A DNA stretch of 64,000 nt from Pedobacter frigiditerrae (GCF_032678705.1 NZ_JAVTSS010000002.1:1860001-1924000), one strand, 5' to 3'; shown: positions 42,861 through 52,327, counted from the stretch's first letter. A program made the numbers and translations. The notes: generated by a model from the letters alone, not told the origin.

Positions 42861-43952
42861 CTATTCCCATTTAAAAGTCTTAACAGCTACTGCATAAATT
42901 CCGATTCCCCATAACACTAAAATTAATATTTGATGTTTTACATCCCAAAGGCCAGCGCCTTCAAAAGCAACTTGGCGCATCGCATCGTTTAAATAGGTTA
43001 GTGGTAATGCCCTGCTAATTGGTTGTAGCCATGTTGGAAACGCATCTACAGAGAAAAATGTTCCTGATAGTAAGAATTGAGGCAGGGTAATAATGTTAGA
43101 TATAGGAGGGATAGTACTTTCGCTTTTAGCTAGCCCAGAGACCACAAAACCAAAACCCATGAAAACGATGACACCCATTGTAGCTAAAACGAGCATATTT
43201 ATAACCGTAGTAGCACCATGTATAAGTGTAAACTTAAATCCAAAGTGCCCAATTAAAATAATCACCAATGCGCCCAATAATGCAAACCCGATACGAGCAA
43301 TACCTTCACCCAACACAATGCTCGAACGTCTAACAGGGGTTGCAAAGAATCTTTTAATTACCAAATTCTGGCGTAAACTAAAGAATACGAATGCTGTTCC
43401 GAATACACCTGTACTTAATAAAGAAAAGCCTAACTGACCTGGTAAAATAAAATCTATCTGGCGGTACACTCTTGCAGTTACGGTTGTTGCCTGTATTTCT
43501 GTAATGGTTGGTTTTAGGTTTTGTGTATTTAAATTATAAGTAACTTCATTTAATATCGATTTTAAAATACTTCCCTTATCCATTGAAGCAGATGTATATT
43601 TTACATTTGTAATAAATGCAGGTAGTCCGGCTGGATTTTTCTCCACGTCAATAATTGCATCATAATCGCCTTTTTCTAAGCCCTTGTTTATGGCGGAAAG
43701 GTCGGTACTTTTAGAAAACCTAATTACTGATATTTTTTGCAGTGACTTAATAATAGGATTGTTTAAGTCTGAACCTGGTTTTACGGCTAAATCTATTTTC
43801 GTTCCCCCGCCTCCTAAAAAGCCAAAAACAAGGATGAATATTAAAGGAAATGCTAGTGTAAATACTACTGCAGAAGGACTGCGCATGATTGACCTGAAAC
43901 TAGCTTTTGCTAAGGCTAAGGTAGCTTTTGTATGACTATATGGTGTTTGCAT
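42861..43952 (-). CDS. ABC-2 type permease
   Basis: 363 residues. One N-terminal helix (SPSAVVFTLAFPLIFILVFG), a large external domain, and five C-terminal helices (GQLGFSLLSTGVFGTAFVFF, LGALVIILIGHFGF and others) with LPQFLLSGTFFSVDAFP, the DrrB/ABC-2 motif. It pairs with the ATPase encoded 44 bp upstream to export a drug, polysaccharide or lipid. No substrate clue. Confidence 0.9.
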   Translation of the reverse strand: MQTPYSHTKATLALAKASFRSIMRSPSAVVFTLAFPLIFILVFGFLGGGGTKIDLAVKPGSDLNNPIIKSLQKISVIRFSKSTDLSAINKGLEKGDYDAIIDVEKNPAGLPAFITNVKYTSASMDKGSILKSILNEVTYNLNTQNLKPTITEIQATTVTARVYRQIDFILPGQLGFSLLSTGVFGTAFVFFSLRQNLVIKRFFATPVRRSSIVLGEGIARIGFALLGALVIILIGHFGFKFTLIHGATTVINMLVLATMGVIVFMGFGFVVSGLAKSESTIPPISNIITLPQFLLSGTFFSVDAFPTWLQPISRALPLTYLNDAMRQVAFEGAGLWDVKHQILILVLWGIGIYAVAVKTFKWE

Positions 43953-43996
43953 TTTGTTTAGTTGAAAGGTTAATGAGTTAAAAAATGAATATTAAT

Positions 43997-44767
43997 CTAT
44001 TTATCTTCACGCCATTCTTGGCCGGTTAGGTTAATAAATACATCTTCTAAATTGGCTTTTTTAACTTCTTTTTTACGTTCAAAGCCACTAGCTACCAAAT
44101 CGTCTATTAATTTGTCTGGCGTATCTAACGCGATAATCTGACCGCGTTCTACAAATGCAACACGGTCGCAAAGTTGCTCAGCCTCATCCATATAGTGAGT
44201 GGTAATTACAACGGTTGTTCCCGCTTTACGGATTTCAGTAATCAAATCCCATAAATTCCGACGAGCTTGTGGGTCTAATCCTGTAGTTGGTTCATCTAAA
44301 AAAATAATCTTTGGCGAATTAATTAAAGTCGTAGCGATAGAAAAGCGTTGTTTTTGTCCGCCAGATAAAGCTTTGTATTTAGCTTTTGCCTTGTCTTGAA
44401 GATTTACTTTCTCCAACATTTCCATTGGTTTTACACTAACGCCATACAACCCAGAAAACAATTCGAGTAACTCAACTAAATTTAGGTTTGGGTAATACCC
44501 CGCTGCTTGTAATTGTACACCGATGATTCGTTTTATGGCATTTGCATCAGTATCAACGGAAAAGCCATCAACAATTACTTCGCCAGCTGTTTTTTGGCGT
44601 AAGGTTTCTATAATTTCTAAGGTAGTAGTTTTACCAGCCCCGTTCGGACCAAGCAACCCAAAAATTTCATTTTCGTAAACTTCGAAACTTAAGCCTTGTA
44701 CCGCCTTAAAGTCATCATAGTTTTTTACCAGGTCTTTAACACTGATAATGACATTCTTCTTTTCCAT
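43997..44767 (-). CDS. ABC transporter ATPase (drug/ABC-2 type)
   Basis: 256 residues. GPNGAGKTT (Walker A, near 39), LSGGQKQRFSIA (signature), IIFLDEPTTGLDPQARR (Walker B) and TTHYMDEAEQLCDRV with the switch His. This is the CcmA/DrrA-like ATPase, which works with the ABC-2 permease downstream. Both form an operon on the minus strand. Confidence 0.94.
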   Translation of the reverse strand: MEKKNVIISVKDLVKNYDDFKAVQGLSFEVYENEIFGLLGPNGAGKTTTLEIIETLRQKTAGEVIVDGFSVDTDANAIKRIIGVQLQAAGYYPNLNLVELLELFSGLYGVSVKPMEMLEKVNLQDKAKAKYKALSGGQKQRFSIATTLINSPKIIFLDEPTTGLDPQARRNLWDLITEIRKAGTTVVITTHYMDEAEQLCDRVAFVERGQIIALDTPDKLIDDLVASGFERKKEVKKANLEDVFINLTGQEWREDK

Positions 44768-45125
44768 TGTTTAGTTTTTGTTTTGAGAGCTAGAGGCTAA
44801 AGATAACAACATAGCCGTTCCATTTCTATAAATCTAAAGTAACAAGGTTTAGATGAATAGAAAATGAATTTTATCTGACTGGCAGTAAAATGTCGATAAA
44901 ATGATGATTTATCAGGATGAATGGGAATTGGTCTTGATTAGGATTTGTAGGATAAAAAGATTTTAAGATAATAGTTGCTGAAATAAAACTTAGATGAACA
45001 AATTGTAATAAAACAAGTCTTTCCTAAACCCTAAATTGTCTTGACTAGGATTTGTAGAATTGGAAAATTTTAGGATTAAAAAAATCTTATCATCCTTAAA
45101 TCTTAAAAATCCTACTTCAGACTAA
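44768..45125. repeat. Gene-free region with large TAGGATTTGTAGGA repeat
   Basis: 44927-44950 reads GTCTTGATTAGGATTTGTAG. 45034-45118 forms an interrupted inverted repeat (GTCTTGACTAGGATTTGTAG on the left, AAATCCTACTTCAGAC on the right) with ATCTTATCATCCTTAAATC in the middle. The same phrases make up 42797-42856. No gene seen. Confidence 0.65.
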
Positions 45126-46238
45126 TTACCAAGCCAACTCACCCTTCATCAAGTCAACAAAATCATCAAATAAGTAACGAGAATCATGTGGGCCTGGAGA
45201 CGACTCTGGGTGATATTGTACCGAGAATGCTTTTTTGCCTTTTACACGAATCCCTTCAATCGAATCATCATTTAAGTTAACGTGAGTGATTTCTACTTTG
45301 TCAGATTTTCTAACTTCATCAGGTATTACACCAAAACCATGGTTTTGAGAAGTAACCTCGCAGTGGTCTTTAATAATGTTTTTCACAGGGTGATTTAATC
45401 CTCTATGACCGTTAAACATTTTCATTGTACCAATTCCGTTTGCTTCAGCCAATAATTGGTGACCTAAACAAATTCCGAATAATGGTTTATCAGCTTCTAA
45501 AATAGATTTAACAGTATCAATTGCATAAGCCATTGCAGATGGGTCACCAGGACCATTTGAAATGAAATAGCCATGTGCTCCCCAATCGTTCATCTCTGCG
45601 AAAGTAGTTTTTGCAGGATAAACCTTGATGTAAACATCTCTATCATCAAAGTTGCGTAAGATATTGGTTTTGATGCCTAAATCTAAAGCAGCAATTTTAT
45701 AGCTAGCATCCGGATTACCGTAATAATATGGCTCAGTAGTAGAAACGTGAGATGAAAGTTCTAATCCATCCATATCAGGTACTTCTGCCAATTTCTTTTT
45801 TAATTCTTGTAAATCAGTAATTTCTGATGAGATAATCGCATTCATCGCTCCTTTATTTCTAATGTGGCGAACTAAAGCACGAGTGTCAATTTCAGAAATA
45901 CCAACTATATTCTCGTTCTGGAAATTATCTTGTATAGATTCAGAAGCCTCTTTTCTGCTGTACAAAATGTTGTAGTTTTTACAAACTAAACCAGCAATTT
46001 TAATAGAACCAGATTCTATTTCTTCTTTGTGAATACCGTAGTTGCCAATGTGTGCATTGGTTGCCACTAAAATCTGCCCAAAGTAAGATGGGTCAGTAAA
46101 TACTTCCTGATAGCCAGTCATACCTGTATTAAAGCAAATCTCGCCAGTAGTAGTTCCGATTTTTCCGGCAGCTTTGCCATAAAAAACAGTGCCGTCGGCT
46201 AATAATAAAATTGCAGGTAACTTGGTGTAGTTAGTCAT
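45126..46238 (-). CDS. carA: Carbamoyl-phosphate synthase small subunit
   Basis: Glutamine amidotransferase subunit that hands ammonia to CarB for carbamoyl phosphate in arginine and pyrimidine synthesis. LADGTVFYGKAAG, FNTGMTGYQEVFTDPSY, YFISNGPGDPSA, FGICLGHQLLAEANG with the nucleophile Cys, NHGFGV and VQYHPESSPGPHDSRY with catalytic His/Glu. 370 aa. carB is not in the window, so the operon is split. It has its own promoter. Confidence 0.96.
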   Translation of the reverse strand: MTNYTKLPAILLLADGTVFYGKAAGKIGTTTGEICFNTGMTGYQEVFTDPSYFGQILVATNAHIGNYGIHKEEIESGSIKIAGLVCKNYNILYSRKEASESIQDNFQNENIVGISEIDTRALVRHIRNKGAMNAIISSEITDLQELKKKLAEVPDMDGLELSSHVSTTEPYYYGNPDASYKIAALDLGIKTNILRNFDDRDVYIKVYPAKTTFAEMNDWGAHGYFISNGPGDPSAMAYAIDTVKSILEADKPLFGICLGHQLLAEANGIGTMKMFNGHRGLNHPVKNIIKDHCEVTSQNHGFGVIPDEVRKSDKVEITHVNLNDDSIEGIRVKGKKAFSVQYHPESSPGPHDSRYLFDDFVDLMKGELAW

Positions 46239-46353
46239 TTGTATTACAATAAGGGTTAGATAAAAAAAGAGAAAAAATGATGGAATTCTTAACGGATATG
46301 CCGTTTTTGAAGGATGTTAAAGAAGTCTGACCGAACTCATTCATTTCAGGATA

Positions 46354-46383
46354 CAAAGGTAGGTTTTTCAATGGTTTTTTCAA
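46354..46383 (-). promoter_or_regulatory. carA promoter
   Basis: TACCTTTG (46354-46361) with TTG 19 bp further up (46381-46383), both on the minus strand: a close match to the Bacteroidota consensus. The leader is about 110 nt. Confidence 0.65.
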
Positions 46384-46528
46384 GATATTTTTTGAAAAAA
46401 AGTATTGCGTATTGCGATATACATATTTAGATGTAATTTAGAAATAGGTAATAGATAAGTTTTCTTATGCCGCGTTTTTTCAATCTCTATTTACTATTCA
46501 CTATTTCCAATTATTAAATAATAAAACC

Positions 46529-46536
46529 TAATTTTG
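46529..46536 (+). promoter_or_regulatory. panB -7 promoter element
   Basis: TAATTTTG; a TTG codon that could be read as an earlier panB start lies inside it, so the ATG at 46555 is the real start. Confidence 0.6.
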
Positions 46537-46554
46537 CCTAACAAAACAAAGAAC

Positions 46555-47370
46555 ATGTCTGTAAACAAAGAAATTAAGCGGATTACCACGCATATCTTAC
46601 AAGAGATGAAACAACGTGGCGAAAAAATTGCCATGTTAACCGCTTACGATTATTCGATGGCAACCATTTTAGACGACGCTGGCTTAGATGTTTTATTAGT
46701 TGGCGATTCGGCTTCAAATGTAATGGCTGGTCACGAAACCACTTTGCCCATCACGTTAGACCAAATGATTTATCATGCACAAGGTGTAGTTCGTGGTGCT
46801 AGTCGTGCTTTTGTAGTAGTAGATTTGCCTTTTGGTTCTTATCAAGGTAATTCTAAGGAAGCTTTAAATTCTGCCATCAGAATAATGAAAGAATCTGGCG
46901 CACATGGCGTAAAGTTAGAAGGTGGTGCAGAAGTTGCAGAATCAATTCAACGAATTATTACTGCAGGCATACCTGTAATGGGACATTTGGGTTTAACTCC
47001 TCAATCTATTTATAAATTCGGAACATACACTGTTAGAGCTAAGGATGAAGAAGAAGCCAATAAGTTAAAGACTGATATTTTAGCTTTACAAGAGGCTGGA
47101 TGTTTTGCGGTTGTGTTAGAGAAAATTCCTGCAAAGCTGGCTAAGGAAGTAACAGAAAGTATCCACATTCCAACTATCGGTATTGGCGCTGGACCAGATT
47201 GCGACGGACAGGTTTTAGTTGTTAACGATATGATTGGCTTAACAAAAGGATTTAGACCACGTTTTTTACGTCAATATTTAGATTTATATGAAGGGATTTT
47301 AGGAGCAGCACAATCCTATATCAAGGACGTAAAAGCTAAAGATTTCCCGAACGAGAAAGAACAGTATTAA
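46555..47370 (+). CDS. panB: 3-methyl-2-oxobutanoate hydroxymethyltransferase
   Basis: Makes ketopantoate from alpha-ketoisovalerate and methylene-tetrahydrofolate, the first step towards pantothenate and CoA. MLTAYDYSMATILDDAG, VGDSASNVMAGHETTLPIT (metal Asp), GAHGVKLEGGAE, GIPVMGHLGLTPQS and GIGAGPDCDGQVLV are the PanB motifs. 271 aa is normal. It begins at the ATG 19 bp after the -7 box. panC and panD are not adjacent. Confidence 0.95.
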   Translation: MSVNKEIKRITTHILQEMKQRGEKIAMLTAYDYSMATILDDAGLDVLLVGDSASNVMAGHETTLPITLDQMIYHAQGVVRGASRAFVVVDLPFGSYQGNSKEALNSAIRIMKESGAHGVKLEGGAEVAESIQRIITAGIPVMGHLGLTPQSIYKFGTYTVRAKDEEEANKLKTDILALQEAGCFAVVLEKIPAKLAKEVTESIHIPTIGIGAGPDCDGQVLVVNDMIGLTKGFRPRFLRQYLDLYEGILGAAQSYIKDVKAKDFPNEKEQY

Positions 47371-47397
47371 GTTGGGAGTTGGGCGTTTGAAGTTAAT

Positions 47398-47605
47398 TTG
47401 AAAAGCAATTTCAGTGCTCTTCGGAAAAATCAGTCCCGCTTTTCATTTCAATCTTTTTGTTATTGTCATCCTGAGCTTGTCGAAGGATCTGCAACAAAAA
47501 GTATTTGCATTACAATCAGGTTTATAAAACACAAAACAGTAGGCAGTTTGAAGTTTTCAGTTTACAAAAATAATAAAGCAATACAACAATTTAACAATCT
47601 CTATT
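47398..47605. repeat. Repeat cluster between panB and the pseudouridine synthase gene
   Basis: 47398-47459 is a scaffold-type fragment (GAAAAGCAATTTCAG ... CATTTCAATCTTTTT). 47462-47493 is a close match to the CCTGAGC-family consensus. 47575-47605 has ACAATTTAACAATCTC phrases. The open frame running through them contains the peptide HPELVEGS and is spurious. Confidence 0.75.
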
Positions 47606-47616
47606 TTTACTAAGCA

Positions 47617-48312
47617 ATGCCCATTACCGAAGCAGATATTTTATACGAAGACAATCATTTAATAGCGATAAACAAACGCTCTGGGGACATTGTACAGGTT
47701 GATGAAACGGGCGATGAACCTTTAGATGAAAAGGTGAAAAAATATATCGCTGCTAAGTACAATAAACCTAATGGTGCTTTTTTAGGCGTTGTACATCGTT
47801 TAGACAGGCCTGTAAGTGGTGTTATTTTATTTGCTAAAACAAGTAAGGCTTTGGAAAGGATGAATGCTATTTTTAAAAATAGAGAAGTTCGTAAAACCTA
47901 TTTTGCTGTAGTAAGAAATAAACCAACTAGAACGGAAGGCAATTTAGTTCACTATCTGATTAAAAATCCACAGAAAAATGTTGTTGCAGCTTACAATAAA
48001 GAAGTGCCGGGTAGTCAGCGTTCTGAGTTAGATTATAAGTTAATAGGAGAGTTAGGGGGATTTTATTTATTGCAAGTAAATCCACTAACTGGTCGCTCGC
48101 ATCAAATTAGGGTTCAACTTTCTACAATGGATTGCCCAATAGTTGGCGATAATAAATATGGTTATCCTCGTGGTAGCAGAAAAGGAAGTATTTGTTTGCA
48201 TGCTAGGCAGTTAGAATTCATCCACCCTGTGCAAAAAGAACCCATTAAAATTTTTGCACCATTACCAATAGATGGTTTTTGGGAAAGATTTGAAAATTTT
48301 GAAATAAGTTAA
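47617..48312 (+). CDS. RluA-family pseudouridine synthase
   Basis: 231 residues with the catalytic domain only (no S4 domain). ILYEDNHLIAINKRSGDIVQ, VVHRLDRPVSGVILFAKT with the catalytic Asp, RKTYFAVVRNKP and LTGRSHQIRVQLS, GDNKYGYPR are RluA/RluC motifs. The short form resembles TruC/RluC-like Bacteroidota enzymes that modify tRNA U65 or 23S rRNA. It is a different protein from the orphan half at 10617-11384. Confidence 0.9.
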   Translation: MPITEADILYEDNHLIAINKRSGDIVQVDETGDEPLDEKVKKYIAAKYNKPNGAFLGVVHRLDRPVSGVILFAKTSKALERMNAIFKNREVRKTYFAVVRNKPTRTEGNLVHYLIKNPQKNVVAAYNKEVPGSQRSELDYKLIGELGGFYLLQVNPLTGRSHQIRVQLSTMDCPIVGDNKYGYPRGSRKGSICLHARQLEFIHPVQKEPIKIFAPLPIDGFWERFENFEIS

Positions 48313-48375
48313 TGGTCCATAGTTGATGGTCGGTAGTCTGGAAGCTTAGGCCATCAACCATCAACCATTATCCAT
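48309..48375. repeat. Low-complexity inverted phrase between convergent genes
   Basis: ATGGTCCATAGTTGATGG on the left and CCATCAACCATCAACCAT on the right can pair; it may stop both converging genes. This kind of phrase is typical of the genome's intergenic DNA. Confidence 0.55.
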
Positions 48376-48386
48376 CGAACGTATGC

Positions 48387-48854
48387 CTAGAAACAATCAA
48401 CTTTGTTAAATACGATAGAATTTCCAAAAGTTAGCTTCGATTTATCCTTAAACATCATCTTTCCATTTTTCTCTTCAACATCTCCAAATCCTTCGATTAG
48501 TTGATCTCCTTTTTTAAGGAAAGCAACTTGCCTAACCGATTCTTTTCCTTCTGAGTTAAAAGTATATTCAGCAATTAAGGTATCGCCTCTTAATTCACCT
48601 TCAAATATGCCATTGTTTTTATCTTTTTCGTACAGGTTATACTTCAGTTCACCTGTAGTTATTGGTCCACTGTTCATCATTGTTAAAGTTGCAGTGTCTT
48701 TATCTTTAATGTATTTATAACAATATTGCTCACTAGCCGGAACTATGTTTGTATCAGGTTCGGCTGAGTTATCTGTTGTTTTTTCTGAATTATTACTTTG
48801 ACATGCTGTAAATAGAACCGCTAAACTGAAAATGGAGATGAATAATTTTTTCAT
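48387..48854 (-). CDS. Lipoprotein, unknown
   Basis: 155 residues with a lipobox (LFTAC, Cys18) and an Asn/Ser/Glu-rich linker. The rest is beta-rich: EQYCYKYIKDKDTATLTMMN, GDTLIAEYTFNSEGKESVRQ and VAFLKKGDQLIEGFGDV. A Cys pair (CYKY and the C-terminal VDCF) may form a disulfide. No family recognised. It probably lies in the outer membrane or periplasm. Confidence 0.7.
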   Translation of the reverse strand: MKKLFISIFSLAVLFTACQSNNSEKTTDNSAEPDTNIVPASEQYCYKYIKDKDTATLTMMNSGPITTGELKYNLYEKDKNNGIFEGELRGDTLIAEYTFNSEGKESVRQVAFLKKGDQLIEGFGDVEEKNGKMMFKDKSKLTFGNSIVFNKVDCF

Positions 48855-48976
48855 TATTATGATTTTGATAATTGATTAACAACAATGATGCTAAAAAAGT
48901 TTGGTGTTGCTAAATGCTGTTTTTGTTTTTTTAATTCAATTCACGACATTAGCCAATAAGTTAACACTCAGCTCCT

Positions 48977-49810
48977 ATGAACTCTAAACACTGCTTAAAT
49001 TGTGAAACGCATTTAATAAAAGAACAAAAATTCTGTCCTCAATGCGGGCAGTCAGCAGTTATACACCGTTTTACTATCTCTCATTTCTTTCACGAAGCAT
49101 TTCATGCATTTACACATGCAGATAAGGGTTTACTTTATCTTTTAAAAGAATTAGCCATTAGACCAGGAATTGTAGCTAAGGAGTATATAGCAGGGAAGAG
49201 GAAAAAATATTATAATCCATTTACTTTCTTTTTACTATTAGCAGGTTTTTTTGTGCTATCTAGTACTTTCAGTGCTTCGCTCTCAGAAAAAAAAGGACCT
49301 ATTCCAGAGGGTATTTCAAAAATAGAAAATCCTGTGAAAAAGGCAGAAGCAATGGAAATGTATCATAGGGTAGGTGTGGTCAAGAATTTCTTTACCAAAA
49401 ATTCGAATTTTGTACAGATGATTGCTGTTCCGTTTTTTGCATTTTATTTCTGGGTCATTTATTATCGAAAACGCTATAATTATTCAGAGCATCTGGTTGC
49501 TAATTTAATGTTTGTAAGTTTTGCTAACCTAGCCTTTTCCATTATCGCTTTGCCGCTTCTAGGAGTATTAAAAGGTAGTCATTGGGAACCACTTATTCCT
49601 CTGTTGGCTTTATTGCTTCAACTTATTTATTTTGTTGTGGCTTATAAGGGCTTTGTAGAATTGAAAGGTTTTTGGCCAATGTTCAAAATCATTTTGACTA
49701 CTTTAATAGGATTAATTCTTTGGGTGTTATTAACTCAATTGGGAAGTGCATTGTATGTATACCAAAACTCAAACTTTATGGATTATTTTAAACACATGGG
49801 TGGCCGATAA
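48977..49810 (+). CDS. DUF3667 membrane protein with zinc ribbon
   Basis: 277 residues. An N-terminal zinc ribbon (CLNCET ... CPQCGQ), then HRFTISHFFHEAFHAFTHADKG and LAIRPGIVAKEYIAGKRKKY, the DUF3667 motif. Four to five membrane segments follow (NPFTFFLLLAGFFVLSS, IAVPFFAFYFWVIYY and others). Function unknown; the family is common in Bacteroidota. A terminator follows. Confidence 0.88.
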   Translation: MNSKHCLNCETHLIKEQKFCPQCGQSAVIHRFTISHFFHEAFHAFTHADKGLLYLLKELAIRPGIVAKEYIAGKRKKYYNPFTFFLLLAGFFVLSSTFSASLSEKKGPIPEGISKIENPVKKAEAMEMYHRVGVVKNFFTKNSNFVQMIAVPFFAFYFWVIYYRKRYNYSEHLVANLMFVSFANLAFSIIALPLLGVLKGSHWEPLIPLLALLLQLIYFVVAYKGFVELKGFWPMFKIILTTLIGLILWVLLTQLGSALYVYQNSNFMDYFKHMGGR

Positions 49811-49816
49811 ATAGAA

Positions 49817-49838
49817 AACCCCACACAATGGCGGGGTT
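49817..49838. terminator. Bidirectional terminator
   Basis: AACCCC/GGGGTT stem with a 10-nt loop between the convergent DUF3667 and GH30 genes; short A/T tracts on both sides. Confidence 0.55.
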
Positions 49839-49861
49839 AACTAAATCAATAAACAAGATTT

Positions 49862-51313
49862 TTACCAAACATAGGTTCCTGCTGCCCCAGCAGGCAATGT
49901 TGTGGTTACAATTTTTCCATTATCCTTAATGTTAAACGTTTGGTCGGTTGAGCTTGTATTCATTACAATTAATGCTTTTTTGCCATCTGGAGTTTTAAAC
50001 GCCACATTAGCTAAAGTGTTATTTAAGGTAGAGCCAATTCGAGCTGATCCAGGCCTTACAAATTTGGATGCGTGAGCAATTACATAATAAGCCACATTTC
50101 TAGTCACGGCAGGAGCAATGGTTATAGCCCCTAAGCAAGTGGTACAGCCACCATCTGGTGTATGTGGATTGTAATTTGCATCTGCTGCTAAATTCCATTC
50201 TAAAACATTCCTGCTCCAGTTACGTGTTGCGCCAACAATTAACGTCGAAACATGCCATTTTAAATCTTCGGCAAAGTTTCCAGGTCCGCCAACCCATTGT
50301 TCGGTGAAGTATACATTTTTGTTCGGATAAGCATTATGCACAGTTGTTAATGCAGAAATATTTCCTCCATACAAATGAAAGGCAGAACCATCTACATATT
50401 GGTTTGCAGCTGGGTCGGCTAAGATTGTCATTGGATATTCTGGCTTATCTGCGTTGTGGTCGTAAACAATGATTTTTGTACTTAAACCTGCGACTTGAAA
50501 TGCTGGCCCCAATGCTGATTTAATAAATAGAGCTTGGTCTGGAGCTTCCATATACATACTTGGTGTATTGCCAGGATGCAAGGGCTCATTCTGAATAGTA
50601 ATTGCGTCTATCGTAATGCCTTGTGCTTTCATTGCCTGAATGTATTTCACAAAATACTTTGCATAAGATTGATAGTACTCTGGCTTTAAACTGCCGCCTT
50701 TATAAGCGTTGTTAGTTTTCATCCACGTTGGAGCAGTCCAAGGTGAACCTAAAATTTTGATGTTAGGGTTAAGGGCTAAAATCTTTTTCAAGATTGGAAC
50801 TAAATCCGTCATCTCAGCGGCTATTGAGAAATTATCTTGGTTTACATCTGTTTGACCAGCTGGTCGCTCGTTGTAAGTGAAAACATTTGCGCTTAAGTCT
50901 GAGGCGCCAATGCTCACACGTAAGTAGCTCACGCCAATTGCGCCTTCCTCGGTAGAGAATAGTTCTTTAATCAAGGCATCTTTTTCTGTTGCACCTAAGC
51001 TATTCATTAAGGTTGCGCTTCCTCCTGTTAAGGTGTAGCCAAAACCATCTATTGTTTGGTAAACCTGATTGGCATCTACTTCAATAGTGATGTTGCTGTT
51101 ATTTGTATTGCTAAAGTTTAAGGCTACATTTTGTTTTTGCAGTAGGACTGATTTATCACCTTTGGTCAGCCAAAAGCTAACATCGCTGGTAAGAGGAGTT
51201 GTTATAGGCGGAATTGGTGTAACAGGTGTTTCAGTTTTCTTGGTGCTTTTTTTACAGGCACAAGAAACTAGAATTAACACAAAAGCAAAGGCAACAGCAG
51301 ATAAAAATCTCAT
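49862..51313 (-). CDS. Glycoside hydrolase family 30 lipoprotein (glucosylceramidase/beta-1,6-glucanase-like)
   Basis: 483 residues, lipobox LVSC (Cys18) with a Thr/Pro linker. The (beta/alpha)8 barrel starts with YQTIDGFGYTLTGGSA; ITIQNEPLHPG carries the acid/base Glu (near 242) and VYFTEQWVGGPGN the nucleophile Glu (near 337); SPWTAPTWMKTNN is a substrate-loop motif. The C-terminal beta domain has ALIVMNTSSTDQTFNI. The group includes beta-1,6-glucanases and glucosylceramidases. It is not next to SusC/SusD genes, so no polysaccharide-utilisation locus is evident. Confidence 0.92.
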   Translation of the reverse strand: MRFLSAVAFAFVLILVSCACKKSTKKTETPVTPIPPITTPLTSDVSFWLTKGDKSVLLQKQNVALNFSNTNNSNITIEVDANQVYQTIDGFGYTLTGGSATLMNSLGATEKDALIKELFSTEEGAIGVSYLRVSIGASDLSANVFTYNERPAGQTDVNQDNFSIAAEMTDLVPILKKILALNPNIKILGSPWTAPTWMKTNNAYKGGSLKPEYYQSYAKYFVKYIQAMKAQGITIDAITIQNEPLHPGNTPSMYMEAPDQALFIKSALGPAFQVAGLSTKIIVYDHNADKPEYPMTILADPAANQYVDGSAFHLYGGNISALTTVHNAYPNKNVYFTEQWVGGPGNFAEDLKWHVSTLIVGATRNWSRNVLEWNLAADANYNPHTPDGGCTTCLGAITIAPAVTRNVAYYVIAHASKFVRPGSARIGSTLNNTLANVAFKTPDGKKALIVMNTSSTDQTFNIKDNGKIVTTTLPAGAAGTYVW

Positions 51314-51540
51314 CAGAATTTATATTTGGTTTCTAAAATAGAATGCCAAATTAGCTTAATTAAAAGTTAAAATACCAATACTTTTTTTGATGAGAGGTCT
51401 TACAATTCAAGCAATAATACGCTTTAATCGCAATTATTAAATGTGTTTAAAGCGCTTAGAATAGCATTTTTAGCAACGATATGATGTTTGTTATTGCGTT
51501 AAAAAAACAATGGTTTGTAGTGGTAAAATGCAGGTGTTTT

Positions 51541-51984
51541 CTAATCCAATAATCGTCTATGGTAATTAATTTGCCCCAAATGATAAGTTAAATGTGTGGT
51601 TAAATGAATAAGAAAAAACCCAGTTGAGGTTTTATCTTCAAAAACTAATGTAGGATATTCTTGTGCTAAGTCTTCATCTTTTAATGCGCTCAACGATTCA
51701 TCAACAACCTTTATGGTTTGTTCAATCATCATTAATAAATCTGATTTTGGAACATCTTTTAAAGAAAACTCCAATTCCCTATTTCTAATATAGCCAGACT
51801 TACCGAGACCAGCTCCAATGTAGGTGTTTAAATTTCCTATTAAGTGTAAGCACAAATTGCCTGCTGAATTTTTAGTATCTCCAGCTATGTGCCAAAGATT
51901 GGCTTCATCTTCATACGCTTCGATTTCATTTTTTAACCTATTAAGGTCTCTATTGAAAATAGTTTTGAGGTTTTCAATTATCAT
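51541..51984 (-). CDS. DinB-like (DUF1572-type) four-helix protein
   Basis: 147 residues. HIAGDTKNSAGNLCLHLIGN at the N-terminal half and LIHLTTHLTYHLGQINYHRR at the C-terminus give the three His of a DinB-like metal site. DinB-like proteins often act as thiol-dependent transferases in Bacillota and relatives; the substrate here is unknown. Downstream of the higBA genes on the same strand. Confidence 0.8.
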   Translation of the reverse strand: MIIENLKTIFNRDLNRLKNEIEAYEDEANLWHIAGDTKNSAGNLCLHLIGNLNTYIGAGLGKSGYIRNRELEFSLKDVPKSDLLMMIEQTIKVVDESLSALKDEDLAQEYPTLVFEDKTSTGFFLIHLTTHLTYHLGQINYHRRLLD

Positions 51985-52024
51985 TAGAAAAACTTATTGG
52001 AAATTGTAAAATTAAAAGCAAATG

Positions 52025-52327
52025 TTAAGCATATTCGCTTTTTTCTTCTTCTAGTCGTGCCATTTGCAAATCATAAGCAGTTTGCATACCATACCAGTAT
52101 TCAGCGCTAGTTCCCAAAAATTTACCAATTTTTAGTGCGAGTTGTGCAGAAATGTTTCTTTTTCCTGCAAAAAGCAGGCTTAAGTTGTTAGGAAGGATTT
52201 CTAAAGCTTTGGCGAAATCTTTTTTAAGAATTCCTCTTTCTTCAATTTCTTCTAACAAAAACTCTCCAGGATGGAAAGCTTCAATCTCAATTTCAGCACC
52301 TTTTGAATTAAAGACCTGATTGTTCAT
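52025..52327 (-). CDS. higA: HigA-family antitoxin
   Basis: 100 residues with an XRE helix-turn-helix: FHPGEFLLEEIEERGILKKD, FAKALEILPNNLSLLFAGKR, ISAQLALKIGKFLGTSAEYW. This is the HigA/VapI type that neutralises the toxin and represses its own promoter. The toxin gene lies 48 bp upstream, the HigBA order (toxin first). Confidence 0.9.
   Translation of the reverse strand: MNNQVFNSKGAEIEIEAFHPGEFLLEEIEERGILKKDFAKALEILPNNLSLLFAGKRNISAQLALKIGKFLGTSAEYWYGMQTAYDLQMARLEEEKSEYA

Larger units (their letters stand above)
46239..46554. other. Divergent carA-panB regulatory region
   Basis: Holds the carA promoter and leader on one strand and the panB -7 element on the other. The carA leader contains AACGGATATGCCGTT, a 6-bp stem, but no clear attenuator or riboswitch. 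Nothing else seen. Confidence 0.55.

Noticed and set aside
47398..47613. 71-codon frame containing HPELVEGS
   Set aside because: It reads through a CCTGAGC-family repeat; this peptide is the translated repeat, seen in many spurious annotations. No start context or domain.
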